The notes: generated by a model from the letters alone, not told the origin. Counted from the first letter of the stretch, positions 47,278-59,129 are shown. The stretch: 64,000 bases of DNA from Pteria penguin (GCA_035048485.1 CM068590.1:15099798-15163797), one strand, 5' to 3'. Numbers and translations: made by a program.

Positions 47278-47445
47278 TCTCATGATATATATTTCGGTCA
47301 TTTTGGATTCAATACTGCTCTTCAAATATTTATGAATTCCAACCATTCGGCCACGAGCATCACTGAAGAGACACAAGTTGTCGAAATGCGCATCTGGTGC
47401 ACAAAATTAAAAGGTATATATTTTCTATATTTATATATAATAAAT
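47278..47445 (+). repeat. Dispersed ~350-bp repeat, partial copy
   Basis: It contains TTTCGGTCATTTTGGATTCA, CGGCCACGAGCATCACTGAA, TTGTCGAAATGCGCATCTGG and TGCACAAAATTAAAAGGTAT, matching one end of the 31010-32128 unit. It lies about 50 bases from the acceptor of ankyrin exon 4. Confidence 0.82.
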
Positions 47446-47569
47446 GCATCAGCCAATGTACTTTATTCCTGCATGAAAACACAAAATAAGACATTTATTC
47501 TACATGTATATATATGCCAAAATATCATACTGGAAACCATTTTCCATTTATAAACTGCATCATTAAATC

Positions 47570-48285
47570 ATTCGGAGGGAAGTTATAAACTGAAAGAAAC
47601 AGCCGGTCTCCCATGACAACGTAACGTTTATCCAGAAAGACATACTTTCGTCGAGTGTCAAGCACTTTAGCGCAAAATACGACTTTAATGACGTAACGCA
47701 AGGTTGGAAATCTCGAACCTTTCATTATGACGTACTAGTTGTTGATATATCTATGAATTTTAACATACTATGCATTTCTTATGAACTATATTATTTCCAA
47801 TTTAACGGAAAATTTCAACAAATTACTAGGATTCCATGGATACCTATTGCAATATCCTGATAGCACACTTGTTTTACCTACCGGATGAAAAAGATTTGTG
47901 GCATCGACTTTAATAGAGAGATCGTTGAAAATGTATCAAATGATAGTGAGGCCCATCGCAAATGACTAACTTCAAATTGATCAAAAGGCTTTCTTTGCAA
48001 ATTTTAAAGCAATAATTTGTAAAGAAATATTTCTAACATGTAAATCAAAATCATATCATTAGAATATTCATTTTGTTTTCTTTTCGCTTCTTGAAGTATA
48101 TCTCATTTGAAGTAGAAAAAAAATACGGCAATTTGAAAATATCTAAAATCATTAAAATGTTTAACGATTGCGCGGTGTTACAGCAAGATGTTTTATTTTG
48201 CCGTGTAATTGACGACGCGCTTTGAATCATTGAGCATAAAGGCGATATGTTCACTGGCGTTGACCGGAATCATGGTTGTAATTAA
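47570..48285. other. Intronic stretch, nothing recognised
   Basis: No exon, transposon protein or strong repeat is seen between the dispersed-repeat fragment and the satellite. Open frames are under 68 codons. Confidence 0.45.
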
Positions 48286-48289
48286 TCCA

Positions 48290-51067
48290 GTGCAAAGGTC
48301 TTGACCTGAAGTTTCATGCGATACCACTTGTAGCATTCTATCTTTCGATCACACAGAGTTATAACCCTTTTTATTGGTAAACAAAAGAGATTTTCCCCTT
48401 GAAACCCGTTTTTCTTTAATAAAGACCCTTAAACCCTACCCAACCCTATCAAATTTGGTATCAGTGGAAAGATCTTGGCCTCACCTTTCATGTCGCAACA
48501 CTTGTAGAATTCTATCTTTCGATCCCACAGAGTTATAACCCTTTTTTATTTGTAAACAAAGGAGATTTTCCCCTTGAAACCCGTTTTTCTTTAATAAAGA
48601 CACTTAAACCCTACCAAACCCTATCAAATTTGGTATCAGTGGAAAGGTCTTGACCTCACCTTTCATGTGATATCACTTGTAGAATTCTATCTTTCGATCA
48701 CACAGAGTTATAACCCTTTTTAATTTGTAAACAAAGGAGATTTTCCCCTTGAAACCCGTTTTTCTTTAATAAAGACCCTTAAACCCTACCCAACCCTATC
48801 AAATTTGGTATCAGTGGAAAGGTCTTGACCTCACCTTTCATGTGATACCACTTGTAGAATTCTATCTTTCGATCCCACAGAGTTATAACCCTTTTTTATT
48901 TGTAAACAAAGGAGATTTTCCCCTTGAAACCCGTTTTTCTTTAATAAAGACACTTAAACCCTACCAAACCCAGACAAATTTGGTATCAGTGGAAAGGTCT
49001 TGACCTCATCTTTCATGTGATACCACTTGTAGAATTCTATCTTTCGATCCCACAGAGTTATAACCCTTTTTTATTTGTAAACAAAGGAGATTTTCCCATT
49101 GAAACCCGTTTTTCTTTAATAAAGACCCTTAAACCCTACCAAACCCTATCAAATTTGGTATCAGTGGAAAGGTCTTGACCTCACCTTTCATGTGATATCA
49201 CTTGTAGAATTCTATCTTTCGATCCCACAGAGTTATAACCCTTTTTTATTTGTAAACAAAGGAGATTTTCCCCTTGAAACCCTTTTTACTTTAAAAAGAC
49301 CCTTCAACCCTACTAACTCTATCAAATTTGGTATCAATGGAAAGGTCTTGACCTCACCTTTCATGTGATACCACTTGTAGAATTCTATCTTTCGATCCCA
49401 CAGAGTTATAACCCTTTTTTATTTGTAAACAAAGGAGATTTTCCCCTTGAAAACCCGTTTTTCTTTAATAAAGACACTTAAACCCTACCAAACCCTATCA
49501 AATTTGATATCAGTGGAAAGGTCTTGACCTCATCTTTCATGTGATACCACTTGTAGAATTCTATCTTTCGATCCCACAGAGTTATAACCCTTTTTTATTT
49601 GTAAACAAAGGAGATTTTCCCATTGAAACCCGTTTTTCTTTAATAAAGACCCTTAAACCCTACCAAACCCTATCAAATTTGGTATCAGTGGAAAGGTCTT
49701 GACCTCACCTTTCATGTGATATCACTTGTAGAATTCTATCTTTCGATCACACAGAGTTATAACCCTTTTTAATTTGTAAACAAAGGAGATTTTCCCCTTG
49801 AAACCCGTTTTTCTTTAATAAAGACCCTTAAACCCTACCCAACCCTATCAAATTTGGTATCAGTGGAAAGGTCTTGACCTCACCTTTCATGTGATACCAC
49901 TTGTAGAATTCTATCTTTCGATCCCACAGAGTTATAACCCTTTTTTATTTGTAAACAAAGGAGATTTTCCCCTTGAAACCCGTTTTTCTTTAATAAAGAC
50001 ACTTAAACCCTACCAAACCCAGACAAATTTGGTATCAGTGGAAAGGTCTTGACCTCATCTTTCATGTGATACCACTTGTAGAATTCTATCTTTCGATCCC
50101 ACAGAGTTATAACCCTTTTTTATTTGTAAACAAAGGAGATTTTCCCATTGAAACCCGTTTTTCTTTAATAAAGACCCTTAAACCCTACCAAACCCTATCA
50201 AATTTGGTATCAGTGGAAAGGTCTTGACCTCACCTTTCATGTGATATCACTTGTAGAATTCTATCTTTCGATCCCACAGAGTTATAACCCTTTTTATTTG
50301 TAAACAAAGGAGATTTTCCCCTTGAAACCCGTTTTTCTTTAATAAAGACCCTTAAACCCTACCAAACCCTATCAAATTTGGTATCAATGGAAAGGTCTTG
50401 ACCTCATCTTTCATGTGATACCACTTGTAGAATTCTATCTTTCGATCCCACAGAGTTATAACCCTTTTTTATTTGTAAACAAAGGAGATTTTCCCCTTGA
50501 AACCCGTTTTTCTTTAATAAAGACACTTAAACCCTACCAAACCCAGACAAATTTGGTATCAGTGGAAAAATCTTGACCTCATCTTTCATGTGATACCACT
50601 TGTAGAATTCTATCTTTCGATCCCACAGAGTTATAACCCTTTTTTATTTGTAAACAAAGGAGATTTTCCCATTGAAACCCGTTTTTCTTTAATAAAGACC
50701 CTTAAACCCTACCAAACCCTATCAAATTTGGTATCAGTGGAAAGGTCTTGACCTCACCTTTCATGTGATATCACTTGTAGAATTCTATCTTTCGATCCCA
50801 CAGAGTTATAACCCTTTTTATTTGTAAACAAAGGAGATTTTCCCCTTGAAACCCGTTTTTCTTTAATAAAGACCCTTAAACCCTACCCAACCCTATCAAA
50901 TTTGGTATCAGTGGAAAGGTCTTGACCTCACCTTTCATGTGATACCACTTGTAGAATTCTATCTTTCGATCCCACAGAGTTATAACCCTTTTTTTATTTG
51001 TAAACAAAGGAGATTTTCCCATTGAAACCCGTTTTTCTTTAATTAAGACCCTTAAACCCTACCAAAC
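48290..51067. repeat. Satellite array, ~175-bp unit, about 16 copies, with higher-order structure
   Basis: Each unit carries GGTCTTGACCTCACCTTTCA, GTAGAATTCTATCTTTCGAT, CACAGAGTTATAACCC, TTTGTAAACAAAGGAGATTT, TTTTCTTTAATAAAGACCC and AAACCCTACCAAACCCTATC. Successive units are 174-176 bases apart (for example GGTCTT at 48646, 48821 and 48996). Marker variants recur every three units: TTTTCCCATTG at about 49095, 49619, 50144 and 50668. CAGACAAATTTGG recurs at 48971, 50020 and 50544. This shows a three-unit (~525 bp) and six-unit (~1,049 bp) higher-order period. It lies inside the intron between ankyrin exons 3 and 4. Confidence 0.95.
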
Positions 51068-52045
51068 CTCAAATTGCAGTGGAGATTGTTATGCAAATAT
51101 GTCTATTAACTGTAAATTGTCGAAGCGAAAACGATGCGCGACATTGGCACACATAATTGTTTTAGATCTACAATTTTCAGTTTTTAATTTATTTCTACTG
51201 ACTCATAACATGCGATGAGTATGTCTCTACCAATTCAATTACACCAGTTTTATACAAAAATATACCTAGAAATGACTACAGCCCATTCAAAAATAAATAG
51301 ACAGAGTCACCCTCTCTGCCAAAACAAACGGCTCGCCATATTGTTTTAACGAGTCATTGATTTCATCGAAATACATTGTAAACAATCGCGCATTATAAAG
51401 TTCTCAAATAAGAGAACTCATAATCAAACAATGTCTATAGAAGTAATTATGATTATCTTGTTTGCGAATAATTACCCCGTAGCTTTTATTTACAAAGCTT
51501 TATATAAGTGTCATTTCAGCATCCATAGTACATAACTTTTCAACACGGCGTGGCCGCCTGAGTTAACACTAACCATGAACTTTATTATTAAATTCGAATT
51601 GATAATTCTTGGTATTTACATTAATTAAACATTTGATGATTTCAAATTGTTTATTGTAATTTTGTAGCTCTTTTATTAAACCTGTACGATTTTACATGAG
51701 CTCCTCTGACTTGGCGACTTCCACGTACATGTATATAATTATATACAAAATTAAACATTTCAATGTAATAAATACCACGAATTATATATTGAGCGATAAA
51801 ATACATCATTTCATCATTTGGTTTACATTGACCCTGTTTCCAATTCCAGACTTACATTGGAATCGCAGATAGATCTAGATTAGGGAAAGGAAGGGGGTGG
51901 GCGGAGAGGTGATAAGCTATTTATAATTAAGGAAGATTTTTTTTATATATATTTATGCAAAGGAAGGTAAGACTAATAGCCTATTTCAAAATAAATTATT
52001 TGGTTTTAATCCTTTAATACCCTAGATCTCTAATTCTGGTATTTA
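51068..52045. other. Intronic stretch, nothing recognised
   Basis: AT-rich sequence with no exon signal, no transposon motif and no open frame of note. A small purine-rich patch lies near 51886-51910. Confidence 0.45.
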
Positions 52046-52048
52046 TAC

Positions 52049-52206
52049 CAGTGGCGAATCCAGAATTTCCGAAAAGGGAGAGGGGGGGGGGGGCACAGGT
52101 GAAAGTCAAATATTAGCCAAAATACTCCGCCATTTTAGGTGCCTAATCTGAAGATTTATTCATAGTTGTAGCAAAAAAGGGGGCCCCTTCTAAATTTGCC
52201 ACTGTG
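52049..52206. repeat. Dispersed short element with inverted ends, copy 2
   Basis: It starts CCAGTGGCGAATCCAGAATT, contains a run of G at 52083-52093 and ACTCCGCCATTTTAGGTGCC, and ends CTAAATTTGCCACTG. The ends are inverted repeats. It is related to 4540-4682. Just beyond, at 52290-52365, TAAAAAGTTTTAAATATGTA and the following 20 bases are directly duplicated. Confidence 0.6.
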
Positions 52207-52785
52207 TATATAACAAGCAGATAACAAGTTATGTTAGGGTACAAGGAAACGCCAATAGCGTGACCTGAGATTCACGAAAAATGAAAAGTTTTAAATATGT
52301 AATTTTTATTTCATGTAAATAAAAAGTTTTAAATATGTAATTTTTATTTCATGTAAATAACCATGTATTAAAGGCTTTATAAAAAATAATTTTAATATTC
52401 CCCCGATATGCCTATAATTGGCACTCGAAAACATGTGTTTTTTTCAGTACAGCTCGCATGAAAACACAAGCGAAAGACTTCGTCTTGTGCACTCAGATGG
52501 TCAATTCCAATACGAATTCTATAATGTCTATAATAGTTGATTTTTTAATCAAGTTGCAACATTTTCAATACATCCGGGTACAGTCGTCTAGGGCGATCAC
52601 GTGTCACCTGTGCTGTTCACTTATTACGTAAAATCACCTCAATCGGCTGTTTGCCCCAGCAAACATCACCTTTCATTTCGTACCTTTTGTAATCTTTCAA
52701 GATATTATTTAGCGATCTCCATAAACTGGGTTTTCATAACAATGAGGGACAAGGACTAATTATCAGGTTTCCTGTTTCTAATACA

Positions 52786-52900
52786 TCGGTTTTTACTGTC
52801 TCATCCGAAAGACAGGACAGCGGCATGACCAGAGCAGGATTTGAACCCCGGGCTCCCGATCAGTTGGCGAGCGCGATACGACTAGGCCACGTCGGCTTTC
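52786..52900 (-). mobile_element. tRNA-derived SINE, head only
   Basis: On the minus strand, ACGTGGCCTAGTCGTATCGC (A-box region) and GGGGTTCAAATCCTGC (B box) are followed by CATGCCGCTGTCCTGTCTTT. It then ends within GTAAAAACCGATG, so the body and tail seen at 7668-7932 are missing. Confidence 0.78.
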
Positions 52901-53229
52901 ATTTATTATCAAAGTTTTTATGTTTATATACTGAATATATTACACATAGTAGATTAATATAAAACATTTCGCTATACTGTGATAAATCAAAAGGTATTTG
53001 ATATATACTCAGGGACTTAAAAAAAAAAAACGCCTATATGTATTGTTTTTCATGTTTTAAAAATAAATCGATTTAAATATCTGCTTGATATTGTGTGATT
53101 GCGGTAACTTTCATGCTGTCGGCGAGAAAAATCACTCAACCATAACGTAATACTGCTCACCCGTGCGCTTTTCAAAAACATACTTGACCACGTGATCTAC
53201 ATTGAGTCATTTTCTACAGAAATAACGTA

Positions 53230-54213
53230 TACTGGTACCGAGTGCCTTTATCTATCCTGATTTCTCACTTTGCGTCATTAAAATTAACGCGTGAAATGCT
53301 GAGACTCTGCGCAACAGAGGTATGCTGTTCTTGGCCTTGTAGACGCCGGCGTAAATCATCGCTTGACGCTTCAACGTCCATTTGTCTACAATCACGAGAC
53401 TTGTACGGAGGTGTTAAGGATAGGCCTTGAAGTGGTCAGCCACGCGTAACGACAAGACGTCAAGACGTTTTCATAAGGAAACGTCATCTATGTGACAGGT
53501 TTGCGACAGCCGTAAGCACGTCCAGAAATGTAATAGGTCGTCACGGTAGGCAAATCCACCCTAGGACAGTACGCCGACGATTGAAAAAGCATGGTTTGCT
53601 ATGCCGTCGCCCATTGAAACGCTTGATCCTAACCCCTCGCCCCCGAAGAAATCGTCTGACCTGGTCCCGGAACATGCTTGCTAATCGAAGTAATTGGCAT
53701 GACGTAGCGACGACTCAAAATTCAATTTGTCCATGGCTGACAGATGACAGCTTATTTATAGGAGACACAATGAACGTTTTGCTGCAAACTGCATAATTGA
53801 GCGTGATAAATTTGGCGGTGGTGGCGTCATGATTTGGGGAGCCATCAATCAACATTTCAAGTCATCACTAGTTATTCAACGTCATTAAGCTGTCAACAAA
53901 TCGTCGACGTTTCAACAAGACAAAGCACGTCCGCACACGGCTAGAGTCCCCTTAAACTTTCTAAACATCCAGGGAATTAATGTGATGGATTTCCCAGCAC
54001 GTTCACCCGACCTCAATTATATAGAGCACATGTGGGATGAGTTAGGGAGACGCTTACGTAAACGTCAACGTCAACCAAGAAATATGGATGAGTTGGCAAG
54101 TGCTCTTCAAGAAGAGTGAAATAATATTCCTATGGGAAAAATTCGAACTTTATGTCAATCCATGCGGTCCAGATTGCGTGCATGCGTGAGTATGCGTTTC
54201 ACATTTAAGTAAT
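53230..54213 (+). pseudogene. Dead Tc1-like (DDE) transposase
   Basis: Pieces in three frames follow Tc1 order. The DNA-binding half includes RQIHPRTVRRRLKKHGLLCR (about 53548-53605) and RPRRNRLTWSRNMLANRSNW (about 53636-53697). The first catalytic region is PWLTDDSLF (near 53735). Next come GGGVMIWGAI (near 53815) and QQDKARPHTAR, the second catalytic Asp (near 53915). Last is MDFPARSPDLNYIEHMWDEL, with the final Asp/Glu region (53983-54045), ending LRACVSMRFTFK and TAA at about 54211. Stops and frameshifts split it into at least four parts. An intact family member would be about 340 residues. Confidence 0.88.
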
Positions 54214-54214
54214 T

Positions 54215-54426
54215 CTACTTATTATTATGAAATACAAATAACAAAGAAAAAAGAGGAGTTACCGGCTCAGTTATGTGGTAGAAGTCACCATGGAGCCATA
54301 CAATACATGAATATGAATAATATAATAGAACATTTAACACATTACAAAAATATTTGATTGTAGTGCAATTACGATACCGACTTAGAACGGTCATTTAATT
54401 TGACAAAAGCCAAACAAATGGTGTGG
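54215..54426 (+). mobile_element. 3' flank of the Tc1 remnant, shared with 37545-37760
   Basis: The sequence from AAAAGAGGAGTTA through GTGGTAGAAGTCACCATGGA, GTGCAATTACGATACCGACT and AAACAAATGGTGTGGTTAA is the reverse complement of 37545-37760. It directly follows the transposase stop, so it is probably the element's 3' untranslated end. Confidence 0.65.
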
Positions 54427-54433
54427 TTAAGGG

Positions 54434-54744
54434 ACATTTCTTATATAAAATCACAGGCGATTATATCGCCTGGGTTCGCCTCTTTCCTGTGTATAGGTTT
54501 AAGGCTAATAACTTCTCTGCTCGCCAAAACCCGACTTTGCAGTGTCAGCGTGATAATATAAATAAAACAAATACTGTACCTCTCCCTTCCCTTTGCTCTT
54601 CTGCTTGTTTTATTCATATTATACGCTGAAACTTTCAAGTCGGGTTTTGGCAAGCAGAGAAGTTATTGGCCTTAACCTTTTACACAAGAAAGAGGCAAAC
54701 CCAGGCAATACAATCGCCTGTGATATAAATTTATATAAAAAGTG
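54434..54744. mobile_element. Foldback MITE with ~135-bp inverted arms
   Basis: The left arm (54434-54570) and right arm (54604-54744) are inverted copies. Landmarks in both are TCACAGGCGATT, CCTGGGTT, GCCAATAACTTCTCTGC, GCCAAAACCCGACTT and TCAGCGT. The unpaired centre is about 33 bases, including CCTCTCCCTTCCC. Within the arms, AGGCGATTATATCGCCT is a small palindrome of its own. The element sits against the end of the Tc1 flank and encodes nothing. Confidence 0.85.
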
Positions 54745-54972
54745 TATGTGTCATAGGTGTCACCGTTTGTAGTCTAAGCAAAAAAAAAAAAAAGTAGTGT
54801 AAAAGAATAGGTTGTCGGTCAAAATGATCTCGTGTTTAGAAACAAGCTAAGGTATGTTTGTCATGTAGTAAACTAAAAGTTAAGCCTCCGGTCACAAATT
54901 CAATTACAAAAGCCGTCAAAAAATCTAGCCTAATATAGATGTTATGATTACATCGGGCTGTATATTACTTAC

Positions 54973-55071
54973 CAACATCTTTGAATTAACATCTGCTTTT
55001 CTATCCAAAAGAAGCTTTACAACATCGAGATCATTATCTCTGACTGCTATGTGGAGAAATGTCCTTCCATC
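54973..55071 (-). CDS. Ankyrin exon 3
   Basis: A 99-nt phase-0 exon, acceptor ATGTAG and donor GTAAGT. One repeat starting DGRTFLHIAV with DVVKLLLDRKADVNSKML. Phe replaces the consensus Pro of TPLH. Both exon 2 and the candidate alternative first exon at 55408-55479 could be joined to it in frame. Confidence 0.86.
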
Positions 55072-55407
55072 CTACATATAAAAAATAAAAGATAAAAGAT
55101 GATGATGATTTTTTTTACTTATAACTCCAGCATTTGACTTGAAATGTGTTGTTTAAAAGAAGATATTAAACAATTAATAAGATATGAGACGGAAACGATG
55201 CATGTATGAACAGAACGAATGTTACTTCCTTCACCTGTCACCATAGCAAAGATAAAAGTAAATCTTTTCTGATTTATTTTTAAAAGCAATGATGAATTCA
55301 AACTTTCACTTTGCATCTCTCTTCGAAATCAAAATATTAAATTTGTTACTTTAAAATATTTAATTTGAATTAACTAAATTGGCCAGCTTTTACATAAACA
55401 TACTCAC

Positions 55408-55479
55408 TACAAGCTGAACTGCAGGACTTTTTATAGCTTCAACAGCTCCGTAAGGACAGTCATATAAGAATTTACTCAT
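55408..55479 (-). CDS. Candidate alternative first exon of the ankyrin gene
   Basis: ATG at 55479 opens 24 codons that end exactly at a GTGAGT donor in phase 0, so the exon joins in frame to exon 3. The peptide (MSKFLYDCPYGAVEAIKSPA then VQLV) resembles the first half of an ankyrin repeat (P-x-x-AVEAIKS...VQLV). An in-frame TAG lies four codons upstream of the ATG, so the ATG would be the true start. No phase-0 acceptor is evident at its 5' side. No promoter can be shown. It could instead be a chance open frame beside a chance donor. Confidence 0.4.
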
Positions 55480-56460
55480 ACATGCTATCTATTACTTTAA
55501 CAGTGGTCTAAACTTATACCGATTATTTCATTCATTCTGTATCTGAATGAACCAACAGAGAAACAAGTCAAACAGAAGAAACACGAATTAATCTAATCAA
55601 AAACCCCCACTTATACGGAACCTTGATAACGTATTAATGATGACAGGCCAGTATCCTATGTTTCAGCTACATTTGTAAATTCAATTCACTGACATTAATT
55701 ACACGAGTCACGAGAAATGGCTTTTTTGTTTAATGCTAAATGCTCACAACTTTTACCAGAATTTGATCATACTTCACCAAAATGTTATTTTAGTTAAGGA
55801 CTTCGGGGGAAAAAATCACTGAAGGTCATTTCTAAAAAGTCAAAGCCACAATAAAAATATTAATTTCATATGTAATCAAACTCAAGCTTTCTAGTTTTAG
55901 TTTAAGATAATGTGACCATTTGTTGTTATACAATTGCCTCAAATGGATATCCATATAAAGCATTGAGATGTGAAATCGCTGTCAATTAATACAATTTCCT
56001 ATATACTGAATCATTCATTCCCTTCATTATTGATGTGCCTCTTGGAACATCCATCAGTTTTACTGGTTATTTGTATATGAACTGAGTCATCAAATTCCTG
56101 CATTATAAGTTTAACCAACGTTCAGGGAGCATCTATCACTTTTATTCGTTAAATGACGATTATCGCTTAAATTGATCGACTTAAGCTGATACATTGAGCA
56201 TTCTGCATAAAAATGCCAATCAAATTATCATTGGGTTGCCACGCAGCGAGTTGATCATCTGATTGGTGTAAATATTGGACCATTAAATTATTTGGGCGGA
56301 GATTTAAGAACTGTAGTTGTATAGCAGGCGTGGCGTATCTGAGCGGGAATGGGTTGGAGAGTAATCACGTGCGAGAAATATGAAACATAAAGGAGGAAAT
56401 CTCGTCATATTAGAAAATGGCGTAACCATAGTCTTGTAATAAAGCAGTATTTTACTACAT
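55480..56460. other. Intronic stretch, possibly with an internal promoter
   Basis: No exon or repeat is recognised apart from the candidate first exon to its left. If that exon is real, the promoter would lie in this stretch. I can point to no convincing TATA box or other core element in such AT-rich DNA. Confidence 0.35.
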
Positions 56461-56462
56461 AC

Positions 56463-56558
56463 GCTGTCTCTTAAATTCACATCGGCGCCGGCATCCAGAA
56501 GGAGTCGTATGGAATCTGCATTTCGTTTTTGAAAGAATTCATTGATTGTCTTACGGAA
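56463..56558 (-). CDS. Ankyrin exon 2
   Basis: A 96-nt phase-0 exon, acceptor CACTTATAG and donor GTATGT. The second half, SIRLLLDAGADVNLRDS, is a textbook ankyrin outer half (LLLDAGADVN). The first half (FRKTINEFFQKRNAD) lacks TPLH. It is 32 codons, like exons 1 and 14. The donor GTATGT differs from the rest of the gene. Confidence 0.8.
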
Positions 56559-57088
56559 CTATAAGTGAAAAATAGAAAAAAAATTAATACAAAACAAAAA
56601 TTGAATAAACATGTAAAATAGATGAGGAATAATACAAAAACATGTATAAACTTAATCACGTGAAACCAATCCGAATTCCAAGATCACTGTGAAATAAAAT
56701 TCCCTGCTTAGTTTTGTTTTTCCTATTTGTAGGCGAATTAAATTACTCTACTGCGTTATCTCCAGTAAGATTTCGCCTGAGACTACGTATTGGAATGTTA
56801 CCTATAAGTTCATTTCCTTTGATTTCAAAAATTTTGTTGTAAAGAAATGAATACAATAGAGATGCTCGAATTTATCTATGATTTGGTTGGTTTCAAAATA
56901 TCCAGCGGAGTAATTGTTTTGATACAAAAATAATGTAATGTTATGCATATAAAATCGTGGGTCATCTTTCCTTATGCTCTTATTTACGTTCCCCTTCTTC
57001 ATCCGGTATCAAAGTAACGTAGCATGGGTTACTGTCGTATTTGAAATTAACATCTTTCAAATGGTGTTATAGTTGGATATTTACTTAC

Positions 57089-57184
57089 TTTGACAGAATT
57101 CACATCCAAATTCGCATTTAGGACTATGCTTATGATGTCCGTGTTCCCATATCTGACAGCCTTCAGAAGTGATAATCGAGTCGA
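57089..57184 (-). CDS. Ankyrin exon 1 (first one recognised)
   Basis: A 96-nt phase-0 exon, acceptor TTTCGTTAAG and donor GTAAGT. It encodes a divergent repeat STRLSLLKAVRYGNTDIISI then VLNANLDVNSVK, with the ankyrin pattern LLKAVRYGNTDII and an LDVN ending, but no TPLH. It begins in phase 0 behind an acceptor and has no start codon, so at least one more 5' exon must exist, either in 57.2-64 kb or beyond the window. Confidence 0.75.
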
Positions 57185-57189
57185 CTTAA

Positions 57190-59040
57190 CGAAACAGAAA
57201 TATCATTGATTAAAATAAGAAATACGCTTAATAAAAAGAATAGATTGCAATATATTACGAAGCATGTGTGGCTCATGGATCAGGTGCTCCTCTCATAGGC
57301 GAGAGGTCTTAGGTCCAACCCACTGCCGTGAGTTCACATGTCCTGAACACGTGGGCGTAGCAAGTAAAAGATCTCTCACTGCGTTGGGTAGTTCCGTTGA
57401 AAAGTTATAGAATGGTAAACTATAGATATAAATGAAGCAGCATGATCACATTATTGGCGGGCGTAAGATTTGTTTCCAAATCACACCCTGAGAATCTCCT
57501 TTTTCTATGATAAACTGCCCAAAACCCTGAAGATCTGTCTGTAAAACACTGAAAAATTCTGACGGCCCTGAAAAACTCAGAAGTCTACACTGAAAAACTC
57601 TGACACTACCGCGATGCCCTCTGGCTGTGCGATAGAAGTCTCGCGTACTTCTATACGGTCGCCTCTATAAGCCCCATGAGCATTAATGTATATAATTGTG
57701 GTGAGTTAATTAGTGGTGATTTAAAAAAGGAAGATAAAATAAATAAAACATATCTCCCATTTCTTTGTTCGATGTTTTGAAGTAAAATTATTTTAACGAT
57801 TCTTTAAAAATTAATTTTACTGATGCATTGTTTCTGTCTGACTTACTTTGTAAAAATCACGTATGGTATCATGAATTATAAAATTAAAACAAATGTGAAA
57901 ATAAAAAAAAAATCAACAAAGAAACACGATAGAGTTAGAGAGCGGAAAGGGGGGGGGGGGGTGTTTCAACCAAACACAACAAACCCTAGCAGAGGCATAC
58001 TACACTACAAAGACTTTTCTTACCAAGATAGATATATACATTTATATTTGGAGATTTTCTAAATTAAAATGCATGTACATATATTTCTGAAAAATATCAC
58101 TTTTTCATATAGAACTGTGTATTAAAATAGTGTAGGAGAAATAAAATATGTAAAAACAATCTCTAGAACTATAAATAAATAAAAATAAGTTTAAAAAATG
58201 AAATGTAAGAAAAATGAATGTATAAATAAATAAACGAATGAATAATAAATAAATAATATGTTAATGCACTCAGTTCCTAAAAATCTTGTACGATTAACGA
58301 ATTTAATACACCAGTGCTGATAGCAAATCGACCAAAAGGAAATCGCTTGTCATTCATTTTAAAAAGCACAATGCAGTCTATTCCGTTTCTATTACAACCT
58401 TTACAGAGACCGCACCCATGCATTGTCATGTGACGATCTTTAGATTTAACAACGCCCCCACCCCCACCAAATTTCTATATTGACAATTTCCGCATAAAAT
58501 TAAGATAAACTAATTTAACCTGTTTTTATTATAACAGCGTAATAAAACAAAGTTCAGAGGACAGTAACTTTCTCTACCTTAAAATTTTTCATGTTTCTCT
58601 TTCATTCGAATGACATAAGTAGTTTGTCGACTTACTTAATCTACATGTAACTGTGTACAATAAGATAATACTTTATCTAAAAGCATTGTCGGAATTAGAG
58701 GATTGGGGTTGCAACCTCTGCAAACCAAACCGCCCATTTCGGTCGGAAAATTTTACCAAAAAAGATCATTTTTAGGACTGAAACCCTACCACCCCCACTT
58801 CCATACCGAATAATCCAAAATATTAGTCATGGGAGACTGCATCCCCTCCCCCCATTTTTTTCTTTCAAAAATTTCTTGATCCACCTATGAACAGTACCTT
58901 CCTTATTACATATTGCATAGCAGTGACGAATTCAGGGACGCTCGCCTAGGTGACTGGGACACAGAAGTCTTATACATGAAAAACCCCTGTCCTGTCAAAA
59001 CTACCGAGTATTTGACATTTATTTTCAAAACGACATTCGT
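57190..59040. other. Non-coding stretch upstream of the last recognised exon
   Basis: Apart from a degenerate SINE (57265-57470), a poly-G run at 57950-57961 and AATA/AAAT-rich sequence around 58140-58260, nothing is recognised. Any 5' exon of the ankyrin gene here would be non-repeat sequence that I cannot identify by eye. Confidence 0.45.
57265..57470 (+). mobile_element. Degenerate SINE
   Basis: GTGTGGCTCATGGATCAGGT and GGTCTTAGGTCCAACCCACT stand where the A- and B-box parts of the other SINEs lie. They are followed by GATCTCTCACTGCGTTGGGT and AGTTCCGTTG, matching the SINE body at 7800-7835. The head is strongly decayed. Confidence 0.6.
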
Positions 59041-59129
59041 CATATTTAGAGAAAATACCTAGATCTGCCCCAGCCAGCGGGTCTATATGGTAAATTGTCG
59101 AGTAGGATTTTAGTATATCTAAATAGATT

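Noticed and set aside
48290..51067. Telomere-like AACCCT strings
   Set aside because: AAACCCTACC occurs once or twice per 175-base unit, not as a continuous hexamer array. It is part of the satellite.
57823..58062. 79-codon open frame on the plus strand
   Set aside because: It passes through poly-A and poly-G tracts and has low-complexity Lys- and Gly-rich sequence.
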